Positions 37,488 through 51,794 of a DNA stretch of 64,000 bases are shown here, piece by piece. Within the stretch, counting starts at the first letter, position 1, and every line of letters starts with the position of its first letter. The notes beneath the pieces are model-generated. The model did not search any database. It was not told where the DNA came from and saw only the letters and a list, made by a program, of their open reading frames with translations. Made by a program: the position numbers and the translations under genes. The stretch is from Hybos culiciformis (lineage: Eukaryota; Arthropoda; Insecta; Diptera; Hybotidae), in the NCBI GenBank assembly GCA_964007475.1, contig OZ023273.1, positions 129,140,732 through 129,204,731 of the forward strand, given 5' to 3'.

Positions 37488-40023
37488 TTTTCTAAAAGAC
37501 AACAAAAAAAAACAAAATATAAAATAAAATTATTTGTTCCATTTTTTTATTTTAAATTTATTTAATTTTTACTAGAGTAAAATTTTTGTTTTTCTACCTT
37601 TTGTTCATCAGCAGAACATATATATAACTACCATTCCGACCACATATTAATGTTGAATGATTTTATGCTTTGTTTTATGCTTTCAACGTTATCATTCTGC
37701 AATATGATATGTATTTTATTTTTTTTTCTGTTTCTGAGGTTTTCCTATATTTTTGCATATAGCAATTTGTGGGTTTCACATTGGAAACTGAATTTTTTAT
37801 GTCTTGAGCTTTTGTTTTTGTTCAGCATTATGTTTTTTTTTTTTATTTTTGCTATTATTTTATTTTTATCATGAATTAATGGTTTTGCTTTATTCATTTT
37901 GAATTTGAAAATAATAAAAATAAAAAAAATCAGGGGAAATTGTTTTATGATAGAAAAATTGAAAATTTATTTTTTTTTTATTTAAAAGAAATATAAAAAT
38001 GTATAATAAACGACTATACGAGTAGATATCTTTTATTTTATTGATACGAATTTTTTTTTTTTCTTTTTTAATTTTCATTTTGAAAATTATGAATGGTGCT
38101 TTTAAAATTGAAAATGCTGGCAATTTATATTTTTGAATTTAAATAATAATTTTGCAGATATAAGTTTTATTGATCTAATGACCTTTTTTTTTTTTTTTGT
38201 TTATTAAGTGGATTATATTTGAATTTGAAATGTATTATGTAGATTATTTGAAATGTTTGGTAGATTTTCTTTGTAAATTTTTTTTTTTTTTTTAAGATAT
38301 AAGATAAGGGCCAATTGCATAACTAATGACATTTTGCTAATAAATATTTTTTTCTCTTCAGGGTATTAGCCAGCCTTTATGCTTGTGTTCTATAATAAAG
38401 CGAAGGAAATTAATTTAATAAATTTATACTTTTTAAAAAAATTTGCAGGTCTTTATATGAACTATGATATGGTATTAATCAATTTATCGTGTTATTACCG
38501 CCAATCCTTATTATATTTTGGATATATTCAGTAATACTTAGTGCATATAAATTGATGTCATAAATTGATTAAAATTATACGGACTAGCATTTTAAATATT
38601 CCCAAAATTCTTAGCTAAAAATTTTTCAATTTATATATTTATTTCATTGGTTGCTGCAGAGTATAGTGAAGAATTGTTTTCTTTTTACATTTATTTTTAA
38701 TTTTTTTTTTTTTTTTAATTAAACGATGCATTTTGCAATCAAATATCTTTGTATAATGGTCATTGATTTTATATAAGCATAAATTAATTTTCAAATCATT
38801 GAAATAGAATTAAAAAAAAAAAATTGTTTGCTCGATAGCAAAATATTTTGTGTGCATAATCCGTATAAAATTCTGTTTTTGTAAGAATATAATGAGATTA
38901 TGCAGTAGAAAAACTAATGCCAATTCGCAGCAGTAGACTTTTCTATGTTCTGTACCTAACATAGTACATACATGCATACATATAACTATTTTTCCCGTAT
39001 TTAATTTTTCATTTTCCTTATAATAATAATTTCCAATAAATTTTTGCACAAAAACTAATAATGATTATGCAAAAATTATCTTTTCATGCCTCCAAGTGTG
39101 CAAATAATGACTAATTTTATTTTATTAAAACTAATAACCATAATATATTTTCACAAGTCATTTAATAAATTTTTACCATTATAAAAATAAAATAAAGAGA
39201 GACAAAAAAAAAACAACACCATTGGCTTACAATAAATATGAAATCAATAATAAAAATCTATAAACAAAACTTCTTTCATATTTTTATTTTTTTTTTTATC
39301 TAATAATGTGGTGGTTATGTTTACAAAAAGCATTACAAAAAAAAAAAATAAAAAAAAATTCTATAGCTTGTTAATATTTTTCCAATTCACTGCACAATAT
39401 TATCTTAAAAATAAGATTTTTATGCGAGCTTTAAAATCACTGTTGTTTATTTTATTTTGTTTTTTTTTTTCATATATAACTACAGATAGAATTTAAAATT
39501 TAAAACTAAAATTAATTTAAATTATCTTTTACTGCTCCCTGTTGTTTAACAGATAACAGAAATATTATTTTTATTTTTTAAATAAGTAAAATGAATAAGT
39601 TTATTAACCCAGTAAGGTTGAATGCGAATATTCCTTAACTGGAAATATTATTTTAAATGTACAGGATGTCGTTGTCGATATTAACACAAATTCTTTATCT
39701 CATTTTAGAAATTAATTTAATAAGATTATAATTTTGATAATAATTTATTTTTCGTTATTTTGCAAGCCATTGATGATAACCTGGAACAAGTTTAACATTA
39801 AAATGATACTTTAATATAGAAATATTTTATTATCGTTAAAAATTTTATCATTTTATGGTATTGTCGTGATACTACGGTGCGCGCTTTGGTCGTTTTCACA
39901 GTTTATTATGGGATTGTCAATTGTCCACTTGATGCTTAAACTAAAAGTTTTCTTAAACGAATACGAATAACGAATGACTGCAAATGGTTAAGATTTTATT
40001 GAATATTTTTTTTATTGTGTACA

Positions 40024-41982
40024 GGGGGGTTATTATGTAACTCGATTCTAAAATGAAATTCGAGTGAAAACTGAAATCGGAATTATGTAATTCGAATTCG
40101 GATTTTTATTTTTCAAGATAAATACACGATAAATACAACTCGAAAAACGAATAAAAATTATTCGAATTTTGGAAATTTTGTTCGATAACTTTTTTCCAAA
40201 CAGAAAAAAACTAAATAACCAACCAAAAAAATATTTTGTTTGAAATTTAAGTACATTTTGAAATAAAAACTTGATTTTTATTTAAAATTTTCAATTTTTT
40301 CAATTTTTTTAATATGTAAGTCCTATTCGAATTCGGATTGATTCGAAAGTTTTTTCGATTCTATTATAAAATGGTATTATGTAAATCGAAAGTAAAACAA
40401 TCGAATAAAGGCAGCTTTAAAAGGTCGGCTACAATGTTTTATTCGAATAAAAAAATGTCAATATCATCTGTTTGTTGTTTGTTTTGGTTTTATTTTTAAA
40501 ATTGTTTGAAAATTTTAAATAAAAAAACAAAGTGTTTTTTTACCTAAAGTTAAATAATAAATTTTTGGCGATACTGCCGTTTCCTTGAAGCTCTCAGAAT
40601 GGGCTGAAACTTGGAGGGAGGGAAGAGGTGATCCCAAACTCCCAAAACTGAAATCAGTTCTTAGGGCAAAGGCCCCGTTTCGGAGATAGGGCCCCCAAAA
40701 GTTTTCATACATTTTTGTATGGAAATTTTTTTTGTGCTCGATTTGCCCTATTTTCGGGTAGGTAATAGAGGCGGTCCCTAAAATGTTAAATCCGGGAGGG
40801 TTTTTGCGGGAAGGCCTCCATTTCGGAGTTATGGCCCTTCAAAATTTTCAAACGTTACTTCATACGTTTTTTAAACAGAACTTTGACCAGAAATTAATTT
40901 ATCAAAAAGCGGTGTGGAGGGGGCGGGGCAGCATGCTGGCGGTCAGTGGGATTTGACCGCCCCCTCCCCGTTTTTTGAAAAATTAATTTCTCGTCAAAGT
41001 TCTATTTAAAATTTTTTGTGAAAAGGCTTATTCAATGTACAAAAAGTTTAAAAAACGTATTTCATATGAAGTAACGTATGAAAATTTTGTAGGGTCATAA
41101 CTCCGAAATGGAGGCCTTCCCGCAAAAACCCTCTCGGATTTAACATTTTAGGAACCGCCTCTATTACCTACCCGAAAATAGGGCAAATCGGGCACAAAAA
41201 ATTTTCCATACAAAAATGTATGAAAATTTTGGGGGGCTCTATCTCCGAAACGGGGCCTTTGCCCCAAGAACTGATTTCAGTTTTGCGAGTTTGGGCTCCG
41301 CCTCTAACCCCCTCCAAGTTTCAGCCCATTCTGAGAGTTTCAAGGAAGCGGCAGTTTAGCCAAATTTTTAATTAATGGATATTGTTTGACTTCAAATACA
41401 TTTTGGAAGAAATTTTTTTTTTGTTTTACTTTTTTATTATTTATTTCAAATTTAATATTAATATAAAATATGAATTTAATAATAAATAAATTTAATTTTT
41501 AAATAATAACACCCAAAATATATTTTTTAATTTAATTTTATTAAAAATGTAATTACATTTCAAACAAATTATTTTCTTTTTTGGTTTTTTTTTCTTTCCG
41601 TTTGATAAATAGTTATCGAACAAAATTTCCGAAATTCGAATAATTTTTATTCGTTTTTCGAGTTGCATAATGCCGTGTATATATATCGTCTATATAATGC
41701 CGTCAATATTCATAGCCAACTTTATAAAATAAAAAAAAAATAAAAATAAAAATCCGAATTCGAATTACATAATTCCGATTTAAGTTTTCACTCGAATTTA
41801 AAACAACAAACATATGATTTTGACATTTTTTTATTCGAATAAAACTTTATAGCCAACCTTTTAAAGCTGCCTTTATTCGATCATTGTTTGACTTTCGATT
41901 TACATAATATCATTTCATAATAGAATCGAAAACAACTTTCGAATCAATCCGAATTCGAATAGGAGTTACATAATAACCCCCC
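40024..41982. mobile_element. Large foldback transposon, about 1.96 kb, with G6/C6 ends
   Basis: The left end, GGGGGGTTATTATGTAACTC, and the right end, GAGTTACATAATAACCCCCC, are exact reverse complements. Most of the intervening sequence also pairs across a centre near 40940-41000. If the element starts at the second G it is flanked by a 3-bp CAG duplication (40022-40024 and 41982-41984). Arm modules are partly shuffled. Module A (CTATTCGAATTCGGATTG onward) lies just inside the right end but at about 40322-40482 in the left arm. Module B (TCGAGTGAAAACT onward) lies at about 40060-40190 and about 41605-41795. No transposase is encoded; the minus-strand frame at 40515-40712 is incidental. The superfamily is not assigned. 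Confidence 0.88.
40565..41365. repeat. GC-rich inverted core of the 2-kb foldback element
   Basis: The arms (about 40567-40926 and 40957-41361) are close reverse complements and end at GAGGGGGCGG/CCGCCCCCTC. The loop is 30 bp and contains the palindrome CAGCATGCTG (40929-40938). Within each arm the motif RTTTCGGAGWTAKGGCCC occurs twice, about 125 bp apart, which indicates an older internal duplication. The composition is far more GC-rich than the outer arms or the host DNA, suggesting that the core has a separate origin. Confidence 0.85.
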
Positions 41983-44348
41983 AGAATAAGTACTTGATAT
42001 TATTATAAATGTAATAAATTGTTGAAAAAAAATAAATAACTAGCTAATGCATTTTATTTTAAAATATAAAATAGGTGTCAAACTTGAATAATTCGATAAA
42101 TTTTTGTATAACTATGATGCTTTTTATCAAGTTATTAAATGGTTTTTTTTATATATATTCCTTTTGTATCTTATTATTTTAAATATTATGTCAATATGTT
42201 TACAAAATTTTTAAAAAGAAACCTGTTAGATTTACATAAGTGTCTTTATTTTACCATTTTAACTATATGTGTTCAGAATGTACTCGCGTTGACGATGTTG
42301 TTAGTGAACCCATAGATATAAATAAATATATTATATAAAAAAATGAATATCTTCAAGACAGGCAATTTATATTACTAAAAGTTGCACATACTTGTGGTAT
42401 TTTTACCTCTGACATTGTTGCTCAATAGTTTTTTAAATGTTAGCTTATTTTTTTATGCAAAGATACATCAAAGATACATCCAAAAAAAATTCCAAAGTTT
42501 CGAAAGGAATGATGAAATTAAAAAAAATTTAAGGATAAAATGAACGATTAAGTTCAATTACAAGAAATTATTCCAGACTTGTAATCTTAACGCTGCACCG
42601 CTAATCAAATTATATAAAATTAACATAAATGGAGTGAAATGATAAAAATGAAGAACTCAATTTTGTTTTGTAGCATTCATTATTTTGATTTATTTTTTCA
42701 AAGACATACATTCAAATTCATTGACTTTATCACTATCGGAATTGACAGCCAAATTAAACAAATTTCATAAACAGAAATTTATTCTTATGATTTTTGTTTT
42801 TAACAATTTCTGATATTTTTAAAAACTTTTTAATCTTTTAATTTCCCTTATATTAACTAAATTTCCTCTTCGCGTAACCAAAAATTTAGCTTAAACTTTC
42901 AAACGTACATTAATATATAAATATTGAATTTTAATATTTTACTTACACTTTACCCACCAATAAATGGAAATTTAAATGCATGCAATGAAAAGCGAGAACC
43001 TTTTTAGAAATAATTAAATGTTACAAAGCAACCATTAAATTGATTTAAACAGAAAAAACTATGTACAAGCATATCAATTTATGATCAAAGAAAATTACAT
43101 ATTTATCCAATCTTCTGCATCATTTAATCACAAAAGAATTTGGAAACATTTTATTATGAAATTGCAATGAATTTGAATTGTTTCAGATATAATATGCTTA
43201 AAAATAAAAAAATTACTATAACAGATTTACGTAATGGTTGCCCATGCCCAATTTATTTATGTTTTTCACCTAAACAAAACAAAGTACGATCCTTTTGATT
43301 ACAAAAAAAAAAAAAAGGAAAAATAAAATACGGCTTGCCAATAAAACATTTGTTATTTTCATAGTATCATTCGAATAAATTGAAAATCAATAAATTTTAT
43401 AGTATTTGACTTGACCAGAAAAAAAAATACTGAATGATAGCAACGTTATATATATTAAACGGATTTAAATCATTTCACCCTTAAAATAAAGGGAAATTTT
43501 TTTTTTTATATAACAATATCCACCTTTAGGAAATACGCTGTTAAGTCATATTAATAGTTTAATTTTAACGTTATTAAGTGAAAATTAAAAACAAAAAAAA
43601 AACGCAATGAAAGTATGAATGAAATCGTAGTTTTTGTAATTTAAACTAAAAATATGTTAGGGATTTATAAAATTCTAATAAAATTTACTTGTAAATTATC
43701 ATTAAACATTGCAATATAGGGTTCAAAATTACAAAGTTCATCAATTTTCTATACCAAAAATTTAATAGTGTTTTTTTTTATTATTTTTAGTCGTAAATTC
43801 ATAAGTTTTTCGAAAATTGTAAATTTTCCTTAAAATAATTTTTAAACAACTGCATGATTTTTTCTACAATAAATATATTATAAAATGTATAGTATAAAAG
43901 GACTTGAAGAAATCTTTAACTATAGTAAAGATATAAAATTATTCAAGATATTGTAATTGAATATTGTAAAATGTTGAAATAAAAATTAAAATTAAATTTA
44001 TAATAAATCTTCAAAAATCTATAAATTTGAGAAAGAACATTAATTGCAAGAAATCTAGTTTGACTTTTTAAGAATCTGAAACATATCATATTTAATTCTT
44101 AATTCTTTATTTGTAAACTAGTCAAAGTTGGACTTAATACTGTAGTTTGTTATTTTGTATAGGTACTATAAATTTTATTTCAGATTCTTCATTCTAATAA
44201 TTATATATGCAAGGCTTGAAGAAGGCAATACGAATAAAAAATGTAACTTTTGTTATTTGAAGAATATCATACAGCAAAAATATTGAATTAAAAAAGTAAA
44301 TAAATTACTTTTTTTGATATAAATTCCACCAATTGTTGTCATTAATTT

Positions 44349-44372
44349 CCGCCGCCGTCCCCACCTCCCCAC
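44349..44372 (-). other. Isolated GC-rich, G-quadruplex-prone tract
   Basis: On the minus strand the sequence is G-rich: GTGGGGAGGTGGGGACGGCGG. It has two G4 runs and several GG pairs within 24 bp, in DNA that is otherwise about 80% AT. It may form a two- or three-tetrad quadruplex, or be a remnant of a GC-rich repeat. No gene is associated with it. Confidence 0.4.
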
Positions 44373-46759
44373 TTCTATGATTTAACATATTGTAATTTTA
44401 TTCTTAAACTGTCAAAATCATTTCCTCTGAACGTCAATGCACAAATAATATTTCAATCACATCCCATGTTTCTTTAGTTACAAATTTCGAAGTGTAACAA
44501 ATCAAGTAAACAATGACAGCAAAAAAAAAAAAAAAAAACAGAAAAGTTATAAGAATTTTTCAAATAATATATATTACATTCAAAGAATTAAAAATAATAA
44601 TTTTAATATTAAATGGGGATGTTGTTATTGAGAGGAGAGAAAAAAAAACTTTGATTTTTCTTCTAGATTTTTTAACGATTTTTAAATAAAATTCAGAAAA
44701 ATAATAATAATAGATTTCCTCTTGGTTTATGTAACAGCTTGCATCAATTTTTTGTTTTTTTTTTTTTATTTTTTTTTTTACTCTCATGGTTATAAAATAT
44801 TATTATTTTATTATTGAATTCACGTATCATAAAATATTAGCCTTAAATAGTTCAAATCATGATATGTGGTGGATTTAAATTCATGCACGTATGATTGAAT
44901 CTACGTGTTAATCTAATGTACTTAATTCGTTACACAGCATGACAATCAATAAAGGAAATAATTTCTCTTCCCCCTTAAAAATAATTATTATATTGATTGT
45001 GTATTAAACACATTATTAGGAGATAGGGATAATAAAAAACTATGCAGTTCTTAATGGAATATGAAAGCTCGTTACTGCAAGTTTGTATAGAATTTTAGTA
45101 TTCATAATAATTAAATCTTATTAATATTTATTCTATAGTTCCAGCATTTTAATATCATTAAGATATTTCACCAAAGAAAAATATCAAATTGATTGTGACT
45201 AATTTAATTATGAATAACTTGTTTTTGTTATCAAGTATAAAACATAGTTTTCATAAGACTCGAATAGTACATATGTAAAATATTTAATCAACAAATCTGA
45301 ATTTTTAACACTTTAAGTTATTTAAAATTATTTTGGATATTTTCAAATATTTTTAAACACTTGTTAATTCATAATATAGTTCCATAAGATTCAATTGCAC
45401 GTTACATTAGAACCCTGCGTTAAATAGTTCATCCATTTCTATGAACCAATAACTTATATCTTCTTAGAATATATATGTAAATATATTGAAAAAGAATTAA
45501 CTCAAATTATATTTTCAGAAATAAAAAAATTTCTATCAAAAACTATTCATTAAATCGTACAGTTGTTCAATTTCATTTTTATTGTAATTGAAAATTTTTT
45601 TTCTTTACAGTACAGATTTATTATATTTCAAGTGTAATAATGAAAGAATCCTTAACATAATTAGGTTTAAAATCTATAGTAACTTTAAGTGCAATGCAAG
45701 AATAATTGTGTGTGAATCACATATGATGAGCATTAATGAAATATAATTTTTATTTTCATTCTCCTTTTTCAAAAAAAAAAAAAAAATAATAATAATCATT
45801 ATAGTATGCTACATAGTGTGTAAACTCATAAACGATAACTAATAATTTTTCTACTCATTCACAAGTGGGTTCTTCACTCTGAAATTTAATACATTTCAAT
45901 ATTGTATTTTTTTTTTCTTTCTTTTTGTAGAATTTTATTTCTTCCGACTTGATTCAAAATGCTGTGATTTATTTTCTAAGGGGTTTTGTCCTTATTTTTA
46001 TCTTAAAAATTTATGTTGAAAATTTATTATCAATGTGTAGGATAAGAGCACAAAAATTATGTTTGAGTTTAAAAGGCGATCAGTATATATGAAAATATTT
46101 TTATCGAAATATTTAAGTATTTGATGTAATTAATTGAAAGTTAAATAAATTCTAGTCTCTTTTTTAATCGATCAACATATCACCGTTTATTTATACAAAA
46201 AAAAGTCGGCGATTCGTAACAGAAAACTAATATTACAATTTTAGCATCGATCTGCAATTTCTGCGATGTAAGCATATCTATTTTTCAATATTTTTCTTAG
46301 CTAAACGATAATATAATCTTAAGCCATAATATTCCCTTAATTCCCTTACTTTCAAATTTCTAATTTTAAAATTGCGGAAGCAAATTAACAACCTTTATTT
46401 TCCCCGAGGCTTGTTGTCTATACAACATAAATATAAAATAAAATAATATATATAAAATTTCAAAAATTGAAGATATCTATAAGGACACAAGGGATATTAT
46501 ATTTAAGAAAATAAAAACTTACATATTCATTTCTCTGTCTGCATAAGCAAATCTAATATGGTCCATTTTTTATGTGTATAATAAGTTTATGTTTGGCTTG
46601 TTAGACTACATTTTTTTTGATACATTTTAAAAGCAAATTTTGCTACATCTGTTAGTTTTCGTTCAAATTTTTTTTTTATGCGTAACTTCCTTTTATTTAT
46701 TTTCACAACAACCAAAAAATAAAAACATAATAGGTGAAGATTTGTGAAAAAAAAACAAC

Positions 46760-46783
46760 AATAATAATAATAATAATAATAAT
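46760..46783. repeat. AAT microsatellite, eight units
   Basis: This is a pure run of AAT (or ATA) trinucleotides preceded by AACAACAA. A similar run lies at 55058-55080. Confidence 0.9.
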
Positions 46784-49610
46784 GCTAAGACATTTTGAAA
46801 TAAAAAAAAAAAACAAAAAAGATAGACGATGCTGAGATTTTCATATCCCAAAGGATGTAATCAGTTAAATGAGTTGAAAGTGAATATATTTTTTATTGAT
46901 GTTTTTTCGGTAATGGTAAAGTAATGTCCTAAAGGCAGGAAGCCATTAATATAGATAGATGAAATAATGAGAGTAAATTTTTGTTTCTAATGTACATATA
47001 TGTATATATAAAATATGTAATAGAAAATGTAATAGATAGAATATCTTTTTGCAAAAAAAAAAAACAAACACTAAATCAAAATTAAGCTTTTTTTATTTTA
47101 TTTAAACCAAGAAAATCTTTATTTTGAAAGAAAATTCTATCCTGGTTGATTAGGCAAATGAATATTGAATTTGAATGTCGATAAAATTAAACAACAGAAG
47201 AATTTGTATTCTAATTGTTCACACCCTTATGTCTCTCTATTTCGAATTTTCTTGATCTTAATATTTGTATAATTTCAACTTAACGCTTTTTTGCCTTGCC
47301 ACCAATATGGCATCAGGTTGTAATTGTAAATATACATTTTTATTTACAAATTAAACCATATTCAATGTTCGTCATCGATTATTATAAATATAATTTTGGT
47401 TATATTTTTTTTCCTAATCTGAAATTGTTTACATTTAATTTTAAAGCCATCTCAGAATAATGTGTTTTGTTGGAATAAATCCTTTTCAACAAAAATATTC
47501 TACAAAGCAAAATTATTCAAAGATTTTTGGGAAAAAAAAATAAAAAATTTTACAAATTCTTCTTTCAAGGGTTGCCAATATAATATTTAACGTCAGCAAT
47601 AAAGAATAAATTGAATCTTCTTTAATCTAAAAATTGTTTTTATAAAATTGTTAAAATAACTTTTTTTTTCACATTAGAAGCCACACATTATTATCCCTTT
47701 AAAAAAAAAAATTCCATATATAAAAAAAAGGGTTATAACAATAAGGACATCATTTTGTAATCATGATGGTATTCTAATTTTTCCAAGAAAATTTTGTAAA
47801 GAATTTTTATATAAATATGTTATGTAAAACTGTGTATTAGTTATCTCCAAATTATATGTATATACAAGATCATAAAAAAAAATTACATATTATGTACCTC
47901 TAGACATATTTTTTGTTATACATAATGTATATAATTTTCATTTACTTCATTCACGCAAACCTTTCACCTTCCAATTATAAAGCATTTAATTGCATACAGA
48001 AATTTAATTTTAGGCGTAAGTTAAGTACAGACAAATATCCCTTTATATTCAAATTTATGCATTTTATGGGTCGTACACATAAAACATAAGTATAATAAAA
48101 AAAAATTAATTTAGGTTAGGAAAATGCAAATTTCATTGAAAACTATAAAGAAAAAACACATATTGTGTGAGCTCACAAAGTTAATTAGAATAATTTCGCT
48201 TTTTCTATAATATATGAAATTTTTTATTTTGTTTTCCTAACACAATAACCAACATGAACAAAAATATTAGTAACTATTCATAAATGGCTTAATATTATAA
48301 AATGCTTAAAAAAATAATAATATTTTTTTATAGTTAAAACAAAGTAGTTATAAAAAAACTTTGCAATAAAATCGCTTTCCATATTCTGCGGCAAGCAAAA
48401 CTATAAAAAATAAATACATACATTTTCAATATTGTTTACATAAAAATTATGCTAATAAGAAGAAATCGCAATTTACGAGTACGAAAAGATAGCCTTTTCT
48501 TTTTTAATTTGATTCAGTCTAATTAAAAACTTATTTTTCATTAAATTATTCGCCAAATTAAGACAAATTGTCATACACGATTATTAAAAGAATCATAACT
48601 CATAAAGAAAAAACATAAACTTCGATTCGTCATGGTGATTCTACTAGCTTTAAAAATTTAAAGATTTTCAATAAAATTAAAAAAAAGTTGGTCATCAAAT
48701 TTATTTTAAATATTGATATAATTTATACTCTTTCTTCTGTGGCAGAGGGAGCCCCTGGAGGGATGCAGTATATAGAAAATAAAAAAGAAAAAAAAAAAAA
48801 CAATTTTTATTGTGGTTTTTTTTTTTATACTCGAGTAAATTATAAGAAAATTTCATCTATATTAAAATCAAAGAAAGGATATACAGACATGAAATTTTTT
48901 AGATATAAATTTCAGATTATAGGTTTTACTCAATACAAGAAATATGCCTCAAAAATTCAATCATATGAATAATTTTACTTGAAAATAAAAATAAACAAAG
49001 AAATAAAATGTATATAAGGTTCGTTACAGTTAAGCCTATATTCTGGGGTTTGAAATATATTTATCTTGCATGACTGCACAATCTTAAACTTTTTTGTATG
49101 ATATTATTAAAGTCTATGAATTTTTATGGCAATGAAAATAGATTGGTTTGAAAATGTCACATACACATATATTTATATTAAAATGAGTTCAACCACTTTT
49201 TAACCTACTTTTTTTTTTTGTATAAAGTGTTCTATATAATTATAACATTATGTTCATATGAACACTGTATGCGTTTTCATATATTGAATCACAAAATAAT
49301 AATTATATTTAAGTACTGAGTACTTTTTTTTGTGTTGTTAATTTGTATATTCAAATCGTTTTACTTCTGTGTATATAAAACTGATTGTAAATGAATTATC
49401 TACAAAAAAATTTTAAATAATTTATCTATTCGGTTCGAATTCAAAATAAAATGTTAATTAAGTTTAATCTTTTAGTGGAATTACAAAATTTAAGATTTTA
49501 CTTAAATGAACTGTATGCTGGAGCTCAAACAGTATATTTTCTCAGATATTTTCGAAAATGTTAGAAAGAAGAAAAATCCTCGAAAGCATGTCGTGTATGG
49601 AATTATACCT

Positions 49611-49660
49611 CTTTGTGTGATGGGTTACTTAATCTATCTTTGTGTGATGGGTTACTTAAT
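49611..49660. repeat. Exact tandem duplication, 27-bp period
   Basis: CTTTGTGTGATGGGTTACTT followed by AAT occurs at 49611-49633 and, without mismatch, at 49638-49660. The spacer is CTAT. The identity suggests a young duplication. Confidence 0.9.
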
Positions 49661-51794
49661 GTAAGCTGCACAACTATTCTAGATAACATTACCCTGGTAT
49701 AATCATGTTCCATTAAGGCGATGTTTATCTTGTATTAAAAAAGCAAAAATGACAGTTAAAGTGTGCATTTTGTACAAATAGTACATGCAACAATAGTTTT
49801 CGCTTTATTATCAATAATATGTCTCGTCAAATTTTTCTATATTTCTGTACTTGTCAGACATTATTATCAAAATCTGCACACACGCTTTCTTTCATAGGCA
49901 TCGTTTGGTAGACATCTGTATTTATTTAATTTTCAAGAAATTAAAAAGCACCCTAATAATCAATTCTTTAAAGTAAATATAGAAAAAAAGGGAAAAATAT
50001 TTATTTCATTTTATCATTTCAAATCTATATTATAGCTCCCTTAAGTAAGTTCTAATAAAGATTCTATATAAAAGTGAATCCTTTTTGGTGTTAGTGAAGT
50101 GAAATGAAGAGAATTTTATCAGCACAAATCTGGCAATTCTTCATTTGAGTGGTTTTTGAATTTATGTTTTCAAAAAAAGAATAAAATCTTTAAAATCATT
50201 GATGCTGAAAGCTTAAAAACTTCTTTTTTTTTTTTTTGTCATATTAAAACAGTAAAAAAAATAATATTTTGTATTGAAAAATATAAAATTATAAGACATT
50301 GAATATATTTCCATTTATATATAAATTATGATTTTTAAATGAAATAGTCATATTTGAAAAATTTTTCATAATAAAAGATATGGGAGGGTTGGAATAATCT
50401 GCGAATACTTCAACATTTACTTCAATATTTACTTGAAATGTTTTTTTTCAATGCCAAATAAAAAATATGTAGAAGTTCAAAGTTTGCTCTCGATAGGTAT
50501 GTAGATTTCTTTTTAGCTCTTGTTTTTGTACAATTTGTATATTCAAAAACTTTATTACAAAGTTTACTAAAATTAAGATTACGTATCTCGAATACTATGT
50601 ACTCACCTGCACAAATACTGAATGTATTCTCTTATTATTAAATTGTAATTTATTGTTTTCCTTACTTCCTTGACGGCTTATTATTTTTATTAGTTTTATA
50701 AAAAGCTAATGTTTATACTTCAATTTTAACGTAAAATACCAAAATTTTTAACAAAAATCTATCATCAGTTGGATCATTAAAACGAAATTCGCAATTTCGA
50801 TAATTGCATTATATTGATATATGGTTGTCATACGAATGTTTGTATCCTGTATTCATGTAAATGTGTATATGACCCTCATATCAAAATTCGGAAAACAAAT
50901 ATGTTGTGTGATATTAGAATGTTAGAATTTTACTTCTTTTTTTTTTATTTCAAATATACATAGCTGGGGGTGGAAAAAATAATTGAAAGCCATCATTTTG
51001 TATATTAAAGGAAATTGAAGAAATTTTTATAACCGTTCAAGGAAATGAAAAGAAGAGCAAATAGTCTTTGGATGGAAAACAAAAAAAAAAAAGTTCTTAT
51101 TTTTCTAAAATGTCCCTATAGCAATGAAATTTTATGTTTTTCTACATTATCATATAAAAAAAAAAGTATCATATTACTTTATTGCTTGTATAGATTATTA
51201 AAAGTTTCATGCAGTTTTATGAAATGCTGCCATCATGTAGTTTGAATATTGAATAACTTTTACTTAAAGTTTTGCATTATTTATACGTTATTGAATTAGA
51301 ATATATAGTTGTTCAAAGAAATGATGAAGTCTTATCTTGAAATTACATGGCATCAATATTTTCCATTAAATATTTTTTTTTTTTCCTAATTTTATTTATA
51401 GGATTTCAATATTATATAATTTTATTATGTATTTTTATAGCTAATATAAATAATTTCATATGTATAGTCAGAGTACAGTGCTTTAACATTATGTTTTCTT
51501 AGAAATTTATGTACCTACTTAAAAAATTTTTTATTATACTCTATATGAAATCTGATAGAACAGTGAATCTGTGAGCATATATGAAAGAACATTTATAATT
51601 TAAATTAAGTTTCAAATCTAGATTAATTTTACATTATTTTAGAAACACCGCTCGTCATAAATATATTATAAACTATAAACAAACTGCCGATAGTTGGGTC
51701 TGATCATATTCTTCTTCATACTTGTTCATTAAATTTTTTTTAAGAGACTGCTACAATCGTTTGCGATATACGTACTAACTGAAGACTTTGTCGG

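Noticed and set aside
40515..40712. Minus-strand open frame of 65 codons with balanced composition
   Set aside because: It lies within the GC-rich arm of the foldback element and mirrors the opposite arm; no transposase motif is present.
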